DNA from: Latrodectus hesperus
Lineage: Eukaryota > Arthropoda > Arachnida > Araneae > Theridiidae
Assembly: GCA_037975125.1 (NCBI GenBank)
Contig: JAJQOW010000014.1
Location: 5,616,785-5,680,784 of the forward strand
Reading direction: 5' to 3'
Length of the DNA: 64,000 nt
Shown here: positions 17,114-30,344 of the stretch, in pieces
How positions within the stretch are numbered: the stretch's first letter is position 1
Layout of the letters: each line of letters begins with the position of its first letter
Made by a program: the position numbers and the translations under genes
The notes under the pieces: model-generated
Told to the model about the DNA's origin: nothing
Database searches by the model: none
What the model saw: only the letters and a program-made list of their open reading frames with translations

Positions 17114-20100
17114 TCGTGATTTATTTTATATTGTTTTTTAAGATTTTATTTAACACGAAGTTATTTATTTTGACTTCTAGTAATTAAACTAAAAAATTTA
17201 TATCTTAATCATGTCTTGATATAAATTAAAATAAATCTGTCGGATAGTTTTATTTTATAAATTGTATAATGAACTATAAAATTAAAATCGATCCCATAAT
17301 TCACAACAAATAAATGTATTTTCGTTTCGCTAAATAAAAGGATGGGGTTGAAAAATACCTAGGCTATATTAATTAATACAGCTACTTAAAATATCAGTCA
17401 AAAGAACCTAAAAATCACCATTTCTTTTTAAATAATCAAACTCGAAACTATCAGAGAGTGCTTAAAAATTTCTATAGCGTATTATAATAATTATTATAAT
17501 TATTATATTATTTTAATAATTGTTATAATTATTATTTTTTTTTTTACAATTTTTTTTTTCGTTGCTAATTGTCTTTCCTATGCTACTAAATAATATTAAA
17601 TAATGCATGTTTTCACAACTACTTATTCAATATATATAAATATATAAGATGTGTGAGCTTTTTATGAAATAGTTCATATGCCTCTCCATATATTTTTAAA
17701 ATGATGTCTAATCACAATAAAAATATTCTTAATTAATTTTAATAATTAATACTTGCTTCCTCATTATAAGGATTAAAATTTCAAAACTATTTAGGAATTT
17801 TATATAAAAAAGCAATTTATTAAATTTCTGATATAGCTTACATTAAATTGCATAAATACAAAATATAAAAATACTACTACGTGAGTTTTTCAATTTAACT
17901 TTTGAAAATTAACTATAAGACGAATATTAATAATCATAGTTTTCTTAGTAATACATCAATGCTTCAAAGAGCTTAACTATAAATTTGTAAATAAATGTAT
18001 GCTGAATAACTGACTTCTCAGGGATTAAAATATTTTCAAAAATAATAACATTAGAATTACAAAAGTATGACTCTTTAACTATTATCAGTATAAATAGTAT
18101 ATTTTGTAAAGCTTGATTTTCAAAACATTGAACTTGAGAAAACACTCATTTGTGAGAAAACATGTATTAATTAGAAAACATTTATTCACATAATAAATAA
18201 ATATCCATTTTAATATATTAATCACTCATTCTTTTAAAGAACGAATCCTTAAAATGTAATATGAAGGAAAAGTTCAAAATCAATTCGAAATATTATAAAA
18301 AAGATAAATTAAAAAGGATATAATAATACAATATAAGTTTGGAGAACTATAATATTTAATAATAAAAAATAAGAACTAAAACCAAGCTGTATATCTCCTT
18401 TAGTATACATTATAATAACCTGATATGCAATTTCACTATTCACATATTATGTTAATAACAAGCTATAATGAGAGATTTAATACAGTTTCTACAATAACTT
18501 GTTTCAACTATTTATTGATTTCTAAGCTCTGAATATCACTTTTTGATTCCCAAGAAGAGTTGGAGATAAAGTTAAATTTAAAAAATTTTCATATTTCATC
18601 ATCAATTTTGTATCTCTGCATTTAAGAAAATATATGTTACTTGATAAAAAAACTATTTTTACTATTAACATAGCATTTCCTTTATTAAATTATGATTGAA
18701 TATTTTGAGATGAAATATTGTTGTATTAAGAATTTTTATCGGAATCCTTTTAAAATGTTCTTCTAATAATTTAAAATAATTGTGAATAATTTTCTTGGTA
18801 AATTTTTAATTACCTTGTTATAAAAATTTCAATTATCATATGTTGATTAGAATGTAAATGTATATTCTGATAGGCTTTGCTTTATATCAGACGTCTATTC
18901 TGATAGACATTTACAGGAAACAGGGTTATGTTTTTATATAAATCCCTTGAAGAACCAATACAATAAAGAAATTCTTGTCTCCTAATGACAATATTTTTTT
19001 CACCAAAACTATCTTGAAATAATGATTTATTTTAAAACATAATGTTGAAGAACTTCCTATAATAAAATCTAATTCAGTGTAAAATTGATTTATGATAGCG
19101 CGATCATAAGTATAAATTTTTGCTTTTTATCAGACGTTTAAATTCTTTAAAACATATTTCCAACTTCAAGATTATTTTGCGTGTGCTAAATATTTGGAGT
19201 TTAAGACATTTCTAGTAATAAAAAGGTAATAAAGGTAATATATAGATAAAATGATGCCTTAACTTTTATCTCTAAAATTTTCCTGGTAGTTGCTTTAGTA
19301 ATTTTTAAATATTTTTTAAACACATATTGTCTCAAAATTCTTTTTTTTATACCTCATAAATTTTCTTAGTAATCGCCTGAATTTTATTTTCATATTACCT
19401 TCCATATTCAAAATGTAAACCATACGTATATGTATTGTTAATATAAGTGACCGCATGGCTTATAACTTAACAAGCCAAATAAAGCTATAAAGCATTTGAA
19501 CATGCGATTTTTACCTTTCAGAATTATTATTTTTTTTGTAGATAATGTGATGTATTTGCATGTCACAAAGAAGGAAAACCTAAAAATTCCCAAGCGTCCA
19601 TCTGAACTGTTTTGCATGCAGAAAAACTCCTCCATCTAACGTAATTCCACCGAATCTAGGTAAAAATCCGAGACTTTCCATTCAAACTGCGTAATCCGCA
19701 ACTACGCCGTACACACCTAAACATACCTTTTCGTCATATACTTAAACATTTACCAATGCAGAATGAAAAGCAGAGACCAGGTTAATAATTTCAAATAGTA
19801 AATTAATCCAGATATACTGTTTTAAGATTTATTAATTAAAATATTCTACTACATCATTTATTCTTCATCTAATTTATATAAGGTGCATAAATTCATAGGT
19901 AGTTCTAAAGAAAATTTTTTTTCATGATACTTTCAATTCGAATTGATTTGTTCGAATCTAAATGAAAATTCTAAAACTATATTCATATTTTCAATCTTCA
20001 AAAATATTTATAAAGTAAATTTAATAAGAAAATATGAACCTAGAATTTAAAAGCTAAAATTCTGCTGTTAAAACCTTTATATTTGCTGATATTTCATTAA

Positions 20101-20645
20101 AAATTTAATATAAAAAGATAAATATGGAATATACAATTATTATTTGTTTTCTTAAATAATCAATATACTTATATTAAAGCAATACATTCTATTTTCCAAT
20201 ATTAAATTCTATTATCCATAAAGAGCTTAGTATTTCTATTTAACAGTTAGTTTTAATTAAATATGCCTAGAGAAATTTTACTTATTAATCTATTTCCCTA
20301 TTCCCTTTGATAAAGTGGCTTTTAATAAATTACTTTACAATTGATTGTCATGCTTGTTCAAATGTTTATCTTTAATGAGCCTGAACTTTCAGTTCGAAAC
20401 TTAATGAAATTCTCTCAAGCACTATTCAATTAAAATTTAGCAAATTTATAGCTTAAAAAGTCTAACAATTTAACTTAAAGTGCATTTTTAAAGTGATTTA
20501 TCATAAATTACTACAAATTTCATTTGTAATGAAAATACGGAAAATTTAATTTATAAGCACATTCGTAAAATAGAAATCAAAACATATTCCAAATCATGAT
20601 CAAAGTAAGCAGTTTGTGAGTGCGTTTGTATGTGTCTATATACAT
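17114..20645. other. AT-rich DNA, no gene seen
   Basis: A palindrome-rich stretch of TAATTATTATAATTATTA type lies at 17478-17540. 19540-19740 is slightly GC-richer, with a 65-codon minus-strand frame of unknown meaning. Nothing else. Confidence 0.55.
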
Positions 20646-20674
20646 GTGTGTGTGTGTGTGTGTGTGTGCGTGTG
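20646..20674. repeat. (TG)n microsatellite
   Basis: Short TG tract with one C change near its end, in AT-rich DNA. Confidence 0.9.
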
Positions 20675-20976
20675 GTAAAAACACTTGTGAATAATTTGGA
20701 CATTTTTAATGGGCTTCGTAAGCACAATAGTTGCCAATATTTTTAAAAATTAGCAATGTATATATTTTAGTAGTATATGGCACTTTTTAAGTTCTCTAAA
20801 CCAATGATTATTAATCAAAAGTGTAAAATATCGGACCTCTATTAGATTTTTCCAAGAGGCTAAATTGTGTAAGCTATCTAGCTGGAGCTATTTGACCGAA
20901 ATATTTCACGTATAAGTCATTTCTAGAAATACGGTGTCTAAATTTATGACAGCAAACATACAGCATGGCAAGACAT

Positions 20977-21397
20977 GGTTTCGCATTGGACATACTAGAT
21001 TTACACACTAGCACTTATTCTTGTCTCAGAGTGCTCCAATTTGTGACATATGTAATGAACCACATACAGTGCATCACATTTTAACTATCTGTCACAGATT
21101 AACACAAAGTGCTTTCTAATACCCAACCTAATTTTATTAGACTTGACTGGGTTTAAGCCACATAGAAATTTACTTGCATTTTTACGTGCAATAGGTTTCT
21201 TGAATTCTATTTAAAAAATGTTTATCCCTCTTAATTTTTTACGTAAGCTTTTCTTGAATTTTTAAATCATTCCATCTTATACAGTTGACTAGTCTTTTAA
21301 CACATAATTTTTACTTTTAATTAAAATGTTGTACAGTGCAGAAATGTCCAATATTGGACTTTGCACCAGTAAACTTCAAAAAATCAAATAATATCAC
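20977..21397 (+). mobile_element. 5'-truncated LINE 3' end (Jockey-like)
   Basis: Plus strand reads FRIGHTRFTH, then CDICNEPHTVHHILTIC, the zinc-binding C-terminus (C-x2-C...H-x4-C) typical of Jockey-type ORF2 proteins, then stops and a 3' UTR ending near CACCAGTAAACTTC. A probable target duplication, ACAGCATGGCAAGACAT with one mismatch, flanks it at about 20960-20976 and 21398-21414. No RT domain is present. Confidence 0.65.
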
Positions 21398-21517
21398 AGC
21401 ATGGCAAGGCATATCCGGCGAAGTAAAATACAGGATGGAAAGAGAATCTCATTAAAAGAGGCCGATAGTAATATCTAAAAAGCTAGCAATTGCACCTAGT
21501 GACCCTAGAGTATAATT

Positions 21518-21637
21518 AGCATCTAGATTCTCCAATGTCATAGCATCTGAATTCTCCAATGTCACAGTATCTGGATTCTCCAATGTCACAGCATCTGGAT
21601 TCTCCAATGTCAAAGCATCTGGATTCTCCACTGTCTT
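21518..21637. repeat. 24-bp tandem repeat, five units
   Basis: Unit AGCATCTGGATTCTCCAATG plus TCAC, starting at 21518, 21542, 21566, 21590 and 21614, with one to three changes per unit. Because 24 is a multiple of three it reads as MSQHLDSP repeats in one frame, but that frame is short and has no context. Confidence 0.95.
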
Positions 21638-21779
21638 TTAAAAGGTGCTTTCTTAAGTATAACATTTATAGTAGAGCAACAATTACCAAGCCACTTGTTA
21701 CAATTGTTACTGTCAAAATCTTGTATGGTGGAAACACAGGCCTAGTCGATTAAGAAATCTGAAAAATTAATATGGTCTG

Positions 21780-22170
21780 ACAAATCATCTTTCACGTTTT
21801 ATTCCATAACAGCATGAGTGCATATTTAGGGGACAATTGCACAAACGCAATGATCGCGATAGTTTTCTTCCAACTGTCAAGCCTTGAGGCGTATCTGCCT
21901 TGATACAGGCAGCCTTGTTGTGATTTTTTGCTAGATAAATTGTTATCTTTAAAAGAAATAGAAAACACACACTCACACACTAAGGGAAAATGTAGAAAAT
22001 TTTCAGGTAAAAGGTCTATCCTATGATGTTTCCTGCATGAAATGGAATTTTCAAGGAAGATTATGCACTTATCCAAATAGAGGGACATCTCTAATCAGGG
22101 TTTGATGTGCACGAGGATTAAGCGAAACATCTGCTTTGGTTCCGTACAGTCACCCGATCTCAGTATAATT
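21780..22170 (+). pseudogene. Tc1-like transposase fragment
   Basis: Plus-strand frames carry YPMMFPA and NGIFKEDYALI (catalytic region, D kept), then SGFDVHEDEAKHL and, one frame over, VQSPDLSII. This order (FQxDNAPIH, WFDEHEDEVKHL, QSPDLNIIE) is that of one Tc1 transposase family. Stops and a frameshift near 22150 show it is dead; the reading ends before the third catalytic residue. The 98-codon minus-strand frame at 21792-22088 is a shadow. Confidence 0.6.
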
Positions 22171-22745
22171 TAACCTTAATGGTTTGCCTTAACCTTTTAA
22201 TTTGGAATAGTTAACCTTAATCTTTTAATTTGGAACAGATATCCTGCATTTGTATCGCTCTCATTCTCACTATCTAAATGAATAATGTACAACATTAGTT
22301 TAAGCACTTTTCACCGCTTGAAGGAATCAATTCATATGTGAATCCAATCTGTATTACATGGCAAACCAGGACTTTTACCACACTAATAAAGAATTTTTTT
22401 ACATATAATGCTTAGAAGTTTTCATTACTTCGATAACCACAATATATATGAAAATGTTTAAAAATTAGGAACAATCGAGAAATGGCATATGTATCCTAAT
22501 TTCCTGTTGATATGGCTAAAGTATTTTAACACAGTATCACAGTTGTAACATAAAAATTTGAGTCTGCCAAACGCTGACCGAATTCTCTCAATTGTTACAT
22601 ATTATGTCAATTCTCAGCATACGGTCATTGTTTAAGCTCTTAAAACAAATATAATAATGCAGTTAATACCCTATTTGCATCTCTACATTGACGCTAATTA
22701 TTATATGGAATGCATATTTTTCTATTGTCGATAATTCATTGATAT

Positions 22746-23038
22746 GTTGTTGTTGTCGTGTGCCAGTTAGGCTGTCATTATGAGGTGCGCTGCTCCACTT
22801 TTCCAACTAAACCATATTTTGGTGTGGAGTCCGACTTCCTCAATATACACATGCCTTATACACATTCCTCAATATACCCGTTGAATGGGTAGGCAACCAT
22901 TCACAACCCATTCATACAAAGAAAGGATAAAGACAGGACAGACAAATAGAGAAAGTACATACATACCTGAATCGGGATTTACTCCCAGGACCTCCCTATC
23001 CTTAGACAGGTATGCGGACCACTAGACAAGTTGGACGG
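22746..23038 (-). repeat. tRNA-derived SINE, family C
   Basis: Flanked by a perfect 14-bp duplication TAATTCATTGATAT (22732-22745, 23039-23052). The 3' tail is at the left (CAA-type repeat on the minus strand). The B-box is decayed (GGGAGTAAATCCCG). It has an internal duplication of CATTCCTCAATATAC-like text relative to the copy at 16808-17076. Confidence 0.9.
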
Positions 23039-23270
23039 TAATTCATTGATATAAAATCTATCCATGAATTTATCTATGAATATATTGTCTATCTTTTGAG
23101 ACACGTGTTCATTGTAATAGATGTACTTAGTGTTTTAGGCAAGCATGCGTATTTTCACCTTACTAAATCACTGATATGATTTAAATATCATCTTGTGCAT
23201 CCAATAAGCATATATTTATATTATACAACATACATATAATGCTATTATATCGTATAGATAATAGTATGCT

Positions 23271-23381
23271 AGTATATATATATATAAAGTTATACAGTAT
23301 ATATAATAGTATATATGTATATATATATATATCAGTATGTTATTTTACTGTATATTATACAGTATAGTATATATATAATGG
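23271..23381. repeat. Imperfect TA-rich array
   Basis: TATATA tracts broken by CAG and CTG, partly palindromic (ATACAGTATA twice, ACTGTATATTATACAGTA). Could form hairpins. No gene. Confidence 0.7.
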
Positions 23382-26300
23382 ATTTAAATTATTACTCTCT
23401 AATTTGTTCAACTGTTAGTTATTTGTACAAAAGTTTCAATGATAAACTTCGTTAGGAGTTTTGTTTTTCAGTATCAATACTCTTAAAATCAGATGACATT
23501 TTCAATATAATTTAAAAGTTAAAGTTACCAAAGTTTAAGGATAACAAGTATAATAAAACTTTTTTGATAAGTATGTATAATAATTGTGAAAATAACATTC
23601 AAGATTTAAAGACGTTTCAATTAAATTATTTACAATTTTTAAATTACTAAATATTTCATGTAAAAGTAGAAATGATGACGACACACATTAATAGTTTGCC
23701 AATAATATCATTAGAAAATAAATTTCTTAACATAAAAATATTAAGTTCTATCTCAATCTCATTTTCAAGAACACACATAATTAAATTTTCTATAAAAATG
23801 ACAAATTATTTCCAAAAGTTATTTAATTTTAAGAAAATTAGTTTTATTACAGTTTAGCTGTATTTAATAAAAAAATGCTTTTATAAAAGATTAATAAAAA
23901 GTACATAAAACCGAAATTACGTGATTACTTATTTACACATATTTATTACAATATATATTATTGTCTCTTCTTTTCTTTTTCGAATAAAGGAAAACAGTGT
24001 TTGCAAATTTCAATTTTTGAATGTTGAAAATTTTTCAGAAAAAGCAAACATTTTTCCCCGATTGAAAATTAATTTAATTTTCATTATAAGTCGTTACATT
24101 TTCTTTAGAAATTGTGAGTTATATATAATCTCATGAAGTTTAACTTCATTAAATTAAAATAATCTTACTTTATATTAAAATTAAATAATTATTAATCATA
24201 ATTTTTTGATTTCACAAATGACACACGTGTTATAACGGATCAAGATTAATCATGATATTTTTAAAAGTATAAACTTTATTCTAGATTTGTTATAATGGAT
24301 GCCTAACAAATTTTTGTATTCTTATTAATGAGTAAACATGCTACATTTTTAACGTTCAATTTATGTGAAAAATCTCTTCTTATTTATAATATAATGTAAA
24401 ATAATGTGTAAGAAAATGTCAAATATTTTGCAACAAATGGTAAAACTAAAAAAAAACAAAAAGAGATAAGTAAAAAATTTTTAAAAATATTCAAATCTTA
24501 TTGAAAAGAAATAAATTCCGAATGAAAATTCATCCATTTAATACAAAATTTAATTCTTATTAATTTTTTTGTTTGCTCAACAACAATTATTCAAAATGCT
24601 ATTAACAAAATTAGCAGAAATAAATATAATTAAAATTAATTAATAAAATAAGTTTTTTAACAATTAATTCAAAGAAATTATAGATTTTTCGAATGAAATA
24701 CTTTTTGTTTGGAATATAAAATCATTTATTAAAAAAGTAACTAAAATCATTAGAAACATCTTTATTTTCCAAAAAAACAAAATAAAAATAAAATATATAA
24801 TTAAAATGATTCAGAACTTTTTAATTTAAAGTTACTAGTTTAAACTATAGCTAATAGAAATATTTGTATTTTGAAATGCAAGAAAACAATCGCATTTATG
24901 TCATTAAACGCATGCAAGCTCAAAAATTATGCTTAATATTAATTAAACAATATCTCTCGAGAAATCATTATAACCCAACCCAGAATGTAATATTACAATT
25001 AATATTTATTAAATTCAAATAACTCATGATTTATAAATAAGGTAATTATTGTATTTAGGAATAAAGGAATTAGTTATTTATAAATGAAATCATTTAAATT
25101 TTAGTACATGTTTAAACGGGCAACTTCAATATTTAATAAATTTAAATAAATATTTAATAAGTCTATTTGAAGTTAATAAATAAAAGTCAAGAAATATGCC
25201 CTTAAAAGAAATATGCCTGAAAAATTTTTAAATTTTTCACTGTCAACATCAAGTTCAGAAAGTATAGGAGATAAATAATATTTTTTTAATTCACTACAAC
25301 TCTCTAAATATAAATATAAGCACTTCATGTACATGAAAAATGTTCTATTTGAATCTATAAATGTTTCCTAAGAAACTTCATAGAAAACAATTTTTCATGT
25401 TTCATTTACTTTAGGGAACTATTATTTTAATTAATATTTAAAATAAATTAAATAAACAAATAAAATAACTTACGAATTCAATGAAACTAAATTCTCATCT
25501 TGTTTTCTTGAATTAAAATTTTCAATTTCATTTACGTTAAAAAAATTTTTTTTATCATCTGCACTGACAAAGAAAAGAAAACTGTTCACTGGTCAAGAGA
25601 GTAGAAAGACCAGTGGTTCTTCTGTAGACTACAGCTCATTTTATCTTCCTGTTCCTCTTTTCTCAAGTTCGTTTGAGAAAACGATCATAACGCCCTCTCT
25701 TTTCCGCGCAACGCTATTTCTAAATTTGCGCACATCTAACAGAATTTCAGTTTCTATTTCACCACAATCAAAAATTATATTCTAGTATTAACTCAAAAAA
25801 ATTAATTCTAGAATTAATTCAAAAAAATTTTTTAATTATCGGAGAAAATGGCATGACTCATAATATTAATTTTACAACAGAGTTTTTTTATGTATATTTA
25901 TTAATTAAAAAATTCCATCAAATGATAAACACATACAAAGCGTAATAAATATAATGATCTAGGGATTATTTCTAGTTTTTTGAGATTTAAATGTATTTTT
26001 TATTTTATCATAAAAATTTATCTGGAACTTTTAATAGTTATGATAAAACATTTTCATAATTATCTAACACACTTAATAAGTGGAGAATTTTAATAAGAAA
26101 TTTCAAAAAGAAATCACTCATAGCTGCGGTAAAAAATAAAACTTTTAACTGAAATATCAGTATTTATTAATTAATTTAGAATATATAATTAATTCAAGTA
26201 TAAAAATATAGAATTTAGATAAGTTTTTAAATGAAGAAAATTTTCCTTTGATTCACTTCTCAATCAAAGTTTTTAAAGTGGTTGCTTATTTTAAAATAAT

Positions 26301-28728
26301 TAATTTTATTATAAAATTTAAAACTATTATCCCTGTTTTAAATTAATATTACTATTTTGCCAATTTTTAACTTGTTACATATCTTTATCTAAATCTTTCT
26401 AAATATTCTAACATTATTTTGTTGCGAATTTTAAGAATTACTGCAGTAACTGCTATTATATTAATACTTAATAAGACATGAAATAAAATAATATGCATTA
26501 ATAAGGACATTTATTATTAAAAATTCCAAGTCTAAAGAATTTTCTGAATTTTTATGTAAACTTAAATACACGTTTTTTTTCTCTCATTATTAATACATTT
26601 TTCCATTTCAGCTATATTATTGTATAATTCTTACAGTTTTAAAGTTCTCACCATCAATTTAACTTTTTAATAAGAAATGAGCACCATTTGGAACATAAAC
26701 CTATAAATTATTCACAATATTTAATTTTGCTTAATTCAAGAAAGCACTTTAAAATTATGATATTTTTAAATTATACATGCTTATACTCCAGTTTTAAACT
26801 TGTAAGATAAATATCTTTACAAATCAAGTTTATTGAAAAATATCCCTCAATTTAAAATATCATGTATTTTACATTTATTGTAATTTCAGGATTTATGATT
26901 TAATTTGAATTTGTGTGTGGATGAAATTATTTTCTTAAAAATTACAGTCGTAATTACTTTTTAATGAAATTGGAGTTATAAAATGCTTGTATACATTTTT
27001 AAATGAGTATTTATTTTTTATATTGTTTAAAAATATTTTAATTTGCTTTTAAATTTGATAATCGTAATAATTCATGTAAATTTGTAATAATTCTCCGAAA
27101 TTAAATATTAACTTTCTTATACTTAAAGGACAGGTTTGTCCTTATAATCATCAATTTACATGTCATCAGCATGATAACCCTTGGTCATTGAAGTTTGTTG
27201 TAATAGAAAAATTTACCATTTATTTTGACGTGTATGTCAACAGAATATAATGGAAAATTATATTTTGTGTGTATGTTGAACTATTTCAAAATGGAAAACA
27301 ATCACAAACAGTTTCAGAAATACCGACCTTAAATTTAATATCTACAAATATTTTTTTAAAATATATGTAGGAAATATTACTTAAATCCAAATTAAGTTTT
27401 CGCAAACTTTTAGTTTTATTTTCTTTACAATACCACTTTACTAGCTAACTAACATTGCTGCAATATTTAAATTTTGAATACTTATTTACAAAACTTAATG
27501 ATATATTCATCAACAAAATTATCTTTTCTCGGTTAAATTTCAAAATTTCTCAATGTCGTGCAATCGTAAAACATAATATTATATTAAACTTTCAAAATCC
27601 ATCTAAGCACCAATATACTTAGAAAAATTAACATTAAATTTATCATTATGCACCATTATGTATTCTGATATACTTCTTAAAATTTAAAAAATTACAAAAA
27701 TTCTACATTAAAATTTTTAATATGTAGTTTGTATCCCGGAAAAAGATTTTAACCAATAATATTCATCAAATAATGTAAACATCATCAAAATTTTAGAAAT
27801 TCCAAGAATGCATAGAAAAGCGCAGAGAAATATATAATCATAGCTTGTTAGAAAAATATAACAATCATAACTATAATTCAAAATTATCCTCAAAATTACG
27901 ATATGTACTTTAAAGTCTAGACATAAGTTAAAAATAATTATTACATTTTATATTTTGTAGTGGTTGAGAAAATACTGAATCGGTTTTTTCATCGTCTGTA
28001 AAGAGATTAAAAGGCTAAATTTGAAACAATTTCAGTGATTTTTTAGTACTGAGCGTTTCATAGATTAATTATCAAATTATTTTTTGAGATCACTAATAAA
28101 TAAAAGTGTTTGATTGCTTTGCCATCATTTAAGATTTTACAAAGAGATTGGCATCGTAATCTTTATATAATATTTTTTAGTTATATTAAAATTAATAAAA
28201 AAGAAGGAAAAATATTACAGTGATTCTTATAAAGCAAATCCACATATTCATATGATTAATGAAATAAATCTTTTATTTTATCTTTTGAAGTGAAAAATAG
28301 TAATAAACACTGAATAATAGTTTTTATTAATTATTCTAAAATTAATTGAAAGAAATTCATTTTTGAATCACAGTTATTGTTTAAATCAGTATTAGATTTA
28401 TAATTGACCTTCTGATGCGAGGTTCATAATTTTTTAAATATGATACATTCAATAATTTTTTTTATTGGTTCTTAAAATTTAAATCCCATTCTACGAAAGA
28501 AATCTGTGATTATTACTTGGCCAAAAATTAAAAATTTTTAACTTATTAACAAAGTTTATAGAAAATATTTTTTTAATTTCTTATTGTTGATTATAATATT
28601 TTTTCCGTTAATGTTCAGAGCCAATTTACTACCACTTAGCCACAATTTGCATACGGATAATAGTTTATTACCAATTCTGTTGGATTATAAAATTTAAACA
28701 ATTATTGATTTGAAAAATATCTAATCTT
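23382..28728. other. AT-rich DNA, one GC-richer island, no gene seen
   Basis: All AT-rich except 25565-25755, which contains GCCCTCTCTTTTCCGCGC and TTTGCGCAC; see findings. Searching by eye for DDB1 C-terminal exons on the minus strand gave nothing here. The frames at 23672-24136 are AT-driven. Confidence 0.55.
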
Positions 28729-29228
28729 NNNNNNNNNNNNNNNNNNNNNNNNNNNNNNNNNNNNNNNNNNNNNNNNNNNNNNNNNNNNNNNNNNNNNNNN
28801 NNNNNNNNNNNNNNNNNNNNNNNNNNNNNNNNNNNNNNNNNNNNNNNNNNNNNNNNNNNNNNNNNNNNNNNNNNNNNNNNNNNNNNNNNNNNNNNNNNNN
28901 NNNNNNNNNNNNNNNNNNNNNNNNNNNNNNNNNNNNNNNNNNNNNNNNNNNNNNNNNNNNNNNNNNNNNNNNNNNNNNNNNNNNNNNNNNNNNNNNNNNN
29001 NNNNNNNNNNNNNNNNNNNNNNNNNNNNNNNNNNNNNNNNNNNNNNNNNNNNNNNNNNNNNNNNNNNNNNNNNNNNNNNNNNNNNNNNNNNNNNNNNNNN
29101 NNNNNNNNNNNNNNNNNNNNNNNNNNNNNNNNNNNNNNNNNNNNNNNNNNNNNNNNNNNNNNNNNNNNNNNNNNNNNNNNNNNNNNNNNNNNNNNNNNNN
29201 NNNNNNNNNNNNNNNNNNNNNNNNNNNN
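28729..29228. other. Assembly gap of 500 N
   Basis: Five hundred undetermined bases. The round length suggests a placeholder between contigs rather than a measured distance. It lies about 950 bp beyond the last recognised DDB1 exon. Confidence 0.99.
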
Positions 29229-30160
29229 TAATCTTAATTTATTTTTATAAATGATTCAATATACAAATTCTAATCACAATTTAAAAGTAGTTGGAATTTA
29301 TAGATGGCAAGCATTTTATCTGTATATGCTTCAAGAATGTGGAAAATTTTAAGATGCAAGTTGAAATTACTTTTTATTGAATTGTACAAAAATTGATTTA
29401 GTTAATAATTTCAAAATTAATATAGATTTAATACTACTAAAATGAAGAATTGTAATTCTTAAAACAAGATTCTAGAATAAATGTCTTTAATCTAAATATA
29501 AAACATTATGTAAGATTTGGAGCAACACAAAATAATCCTCAAAATCTAGAAAAAATGCTTTACATGTAAAGTTTTTATGAATATAAGACTAGCAATACAT
29601 AAATATCAATCATTCACAAAATTAGTTCTGAAATTGAATTGATAAACCTCTAACATAAATCATAAAAATAGTTATTTTCAGATGATATTGATTAAAAGAT
29701 TGAAATTAAACTGACAGTTCAATACACACTTTTACAACAACCAGTTAAATTGTAAGAATACTGTATTATAAAATAAAGTATATTTTAATGAATTCATATT
29801 TTATCAAATACAAACAGAATGTTTGATGGGAAGAACACTTAATGAACATTTTTTTAAATTATTCTTAAAACTGGGATGTTTTATTTAATTCTTTAAATGC
29901 TTGTTTTTTTTATTTATAAACAATAGGTTATTTTTAGAATAATTTAAACTATTTAGTATATAAAATGAATAAATTAGATAAATTTAATATTTTTTGATTA
30001 GCTGTACAAATTACTTTTATTATGTTATTTATTGTTAATCATTATTTATACACCAACTTTAATTTTAATTGAAACAAATCAAAAAGAGATCATAGTACAA
30101 AATTGATAAATAAGGTAATATGTTACTGACAGCATTCCTAATAAATGGAAAAAAAATATC
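29229..30160. other. DNA between the N gap and the last DDB1 exon
   Basis: AT-rich, with no exon-like segment in DDB1 sense. Probably intron 18. Confidence 0.6.
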
Positions 30161-30179
30161 ACACAGTGTTCAAAATTAC

Positions 30180-30344
30180 CATCTTTCCATTGAAATATAA
30201 CAAATCGACCTTGTTTGGGTTCAGAATCATCACAGTTTACAATTGCTGTACCAACAACATAATAGGGATTTGGATCTTCACCAAGTTTAGTTGATATAAT
30301 ACTAATAGCATATTCATTAGAAAGAAACTGGTGAGCATGTAGAA
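30180..30344 (-). CDS. DDB1: DDB1 exon 18 (last one found)
   Basis: Encodes [50 protein letters not shown]. The acceptor is TTGCAG. The 3' limit is uncertain: GATG|GTAATT gives an end at 30180, but the frame continues GNFEH, which resembles the family's GKLQT, and T|GTGTGA would give an end at 30165. The following exon, expected to start like VAEKE(I/V)KGA, is not found before or after the N gap. Confidence 0.9.

Noticed and set aside
23672..24136. Two adjacent frames of 61 and 71 codons
   Set aside because: Low-complexity AT-rich translation without recognisable similarity; a two-exon gene could not be supported.
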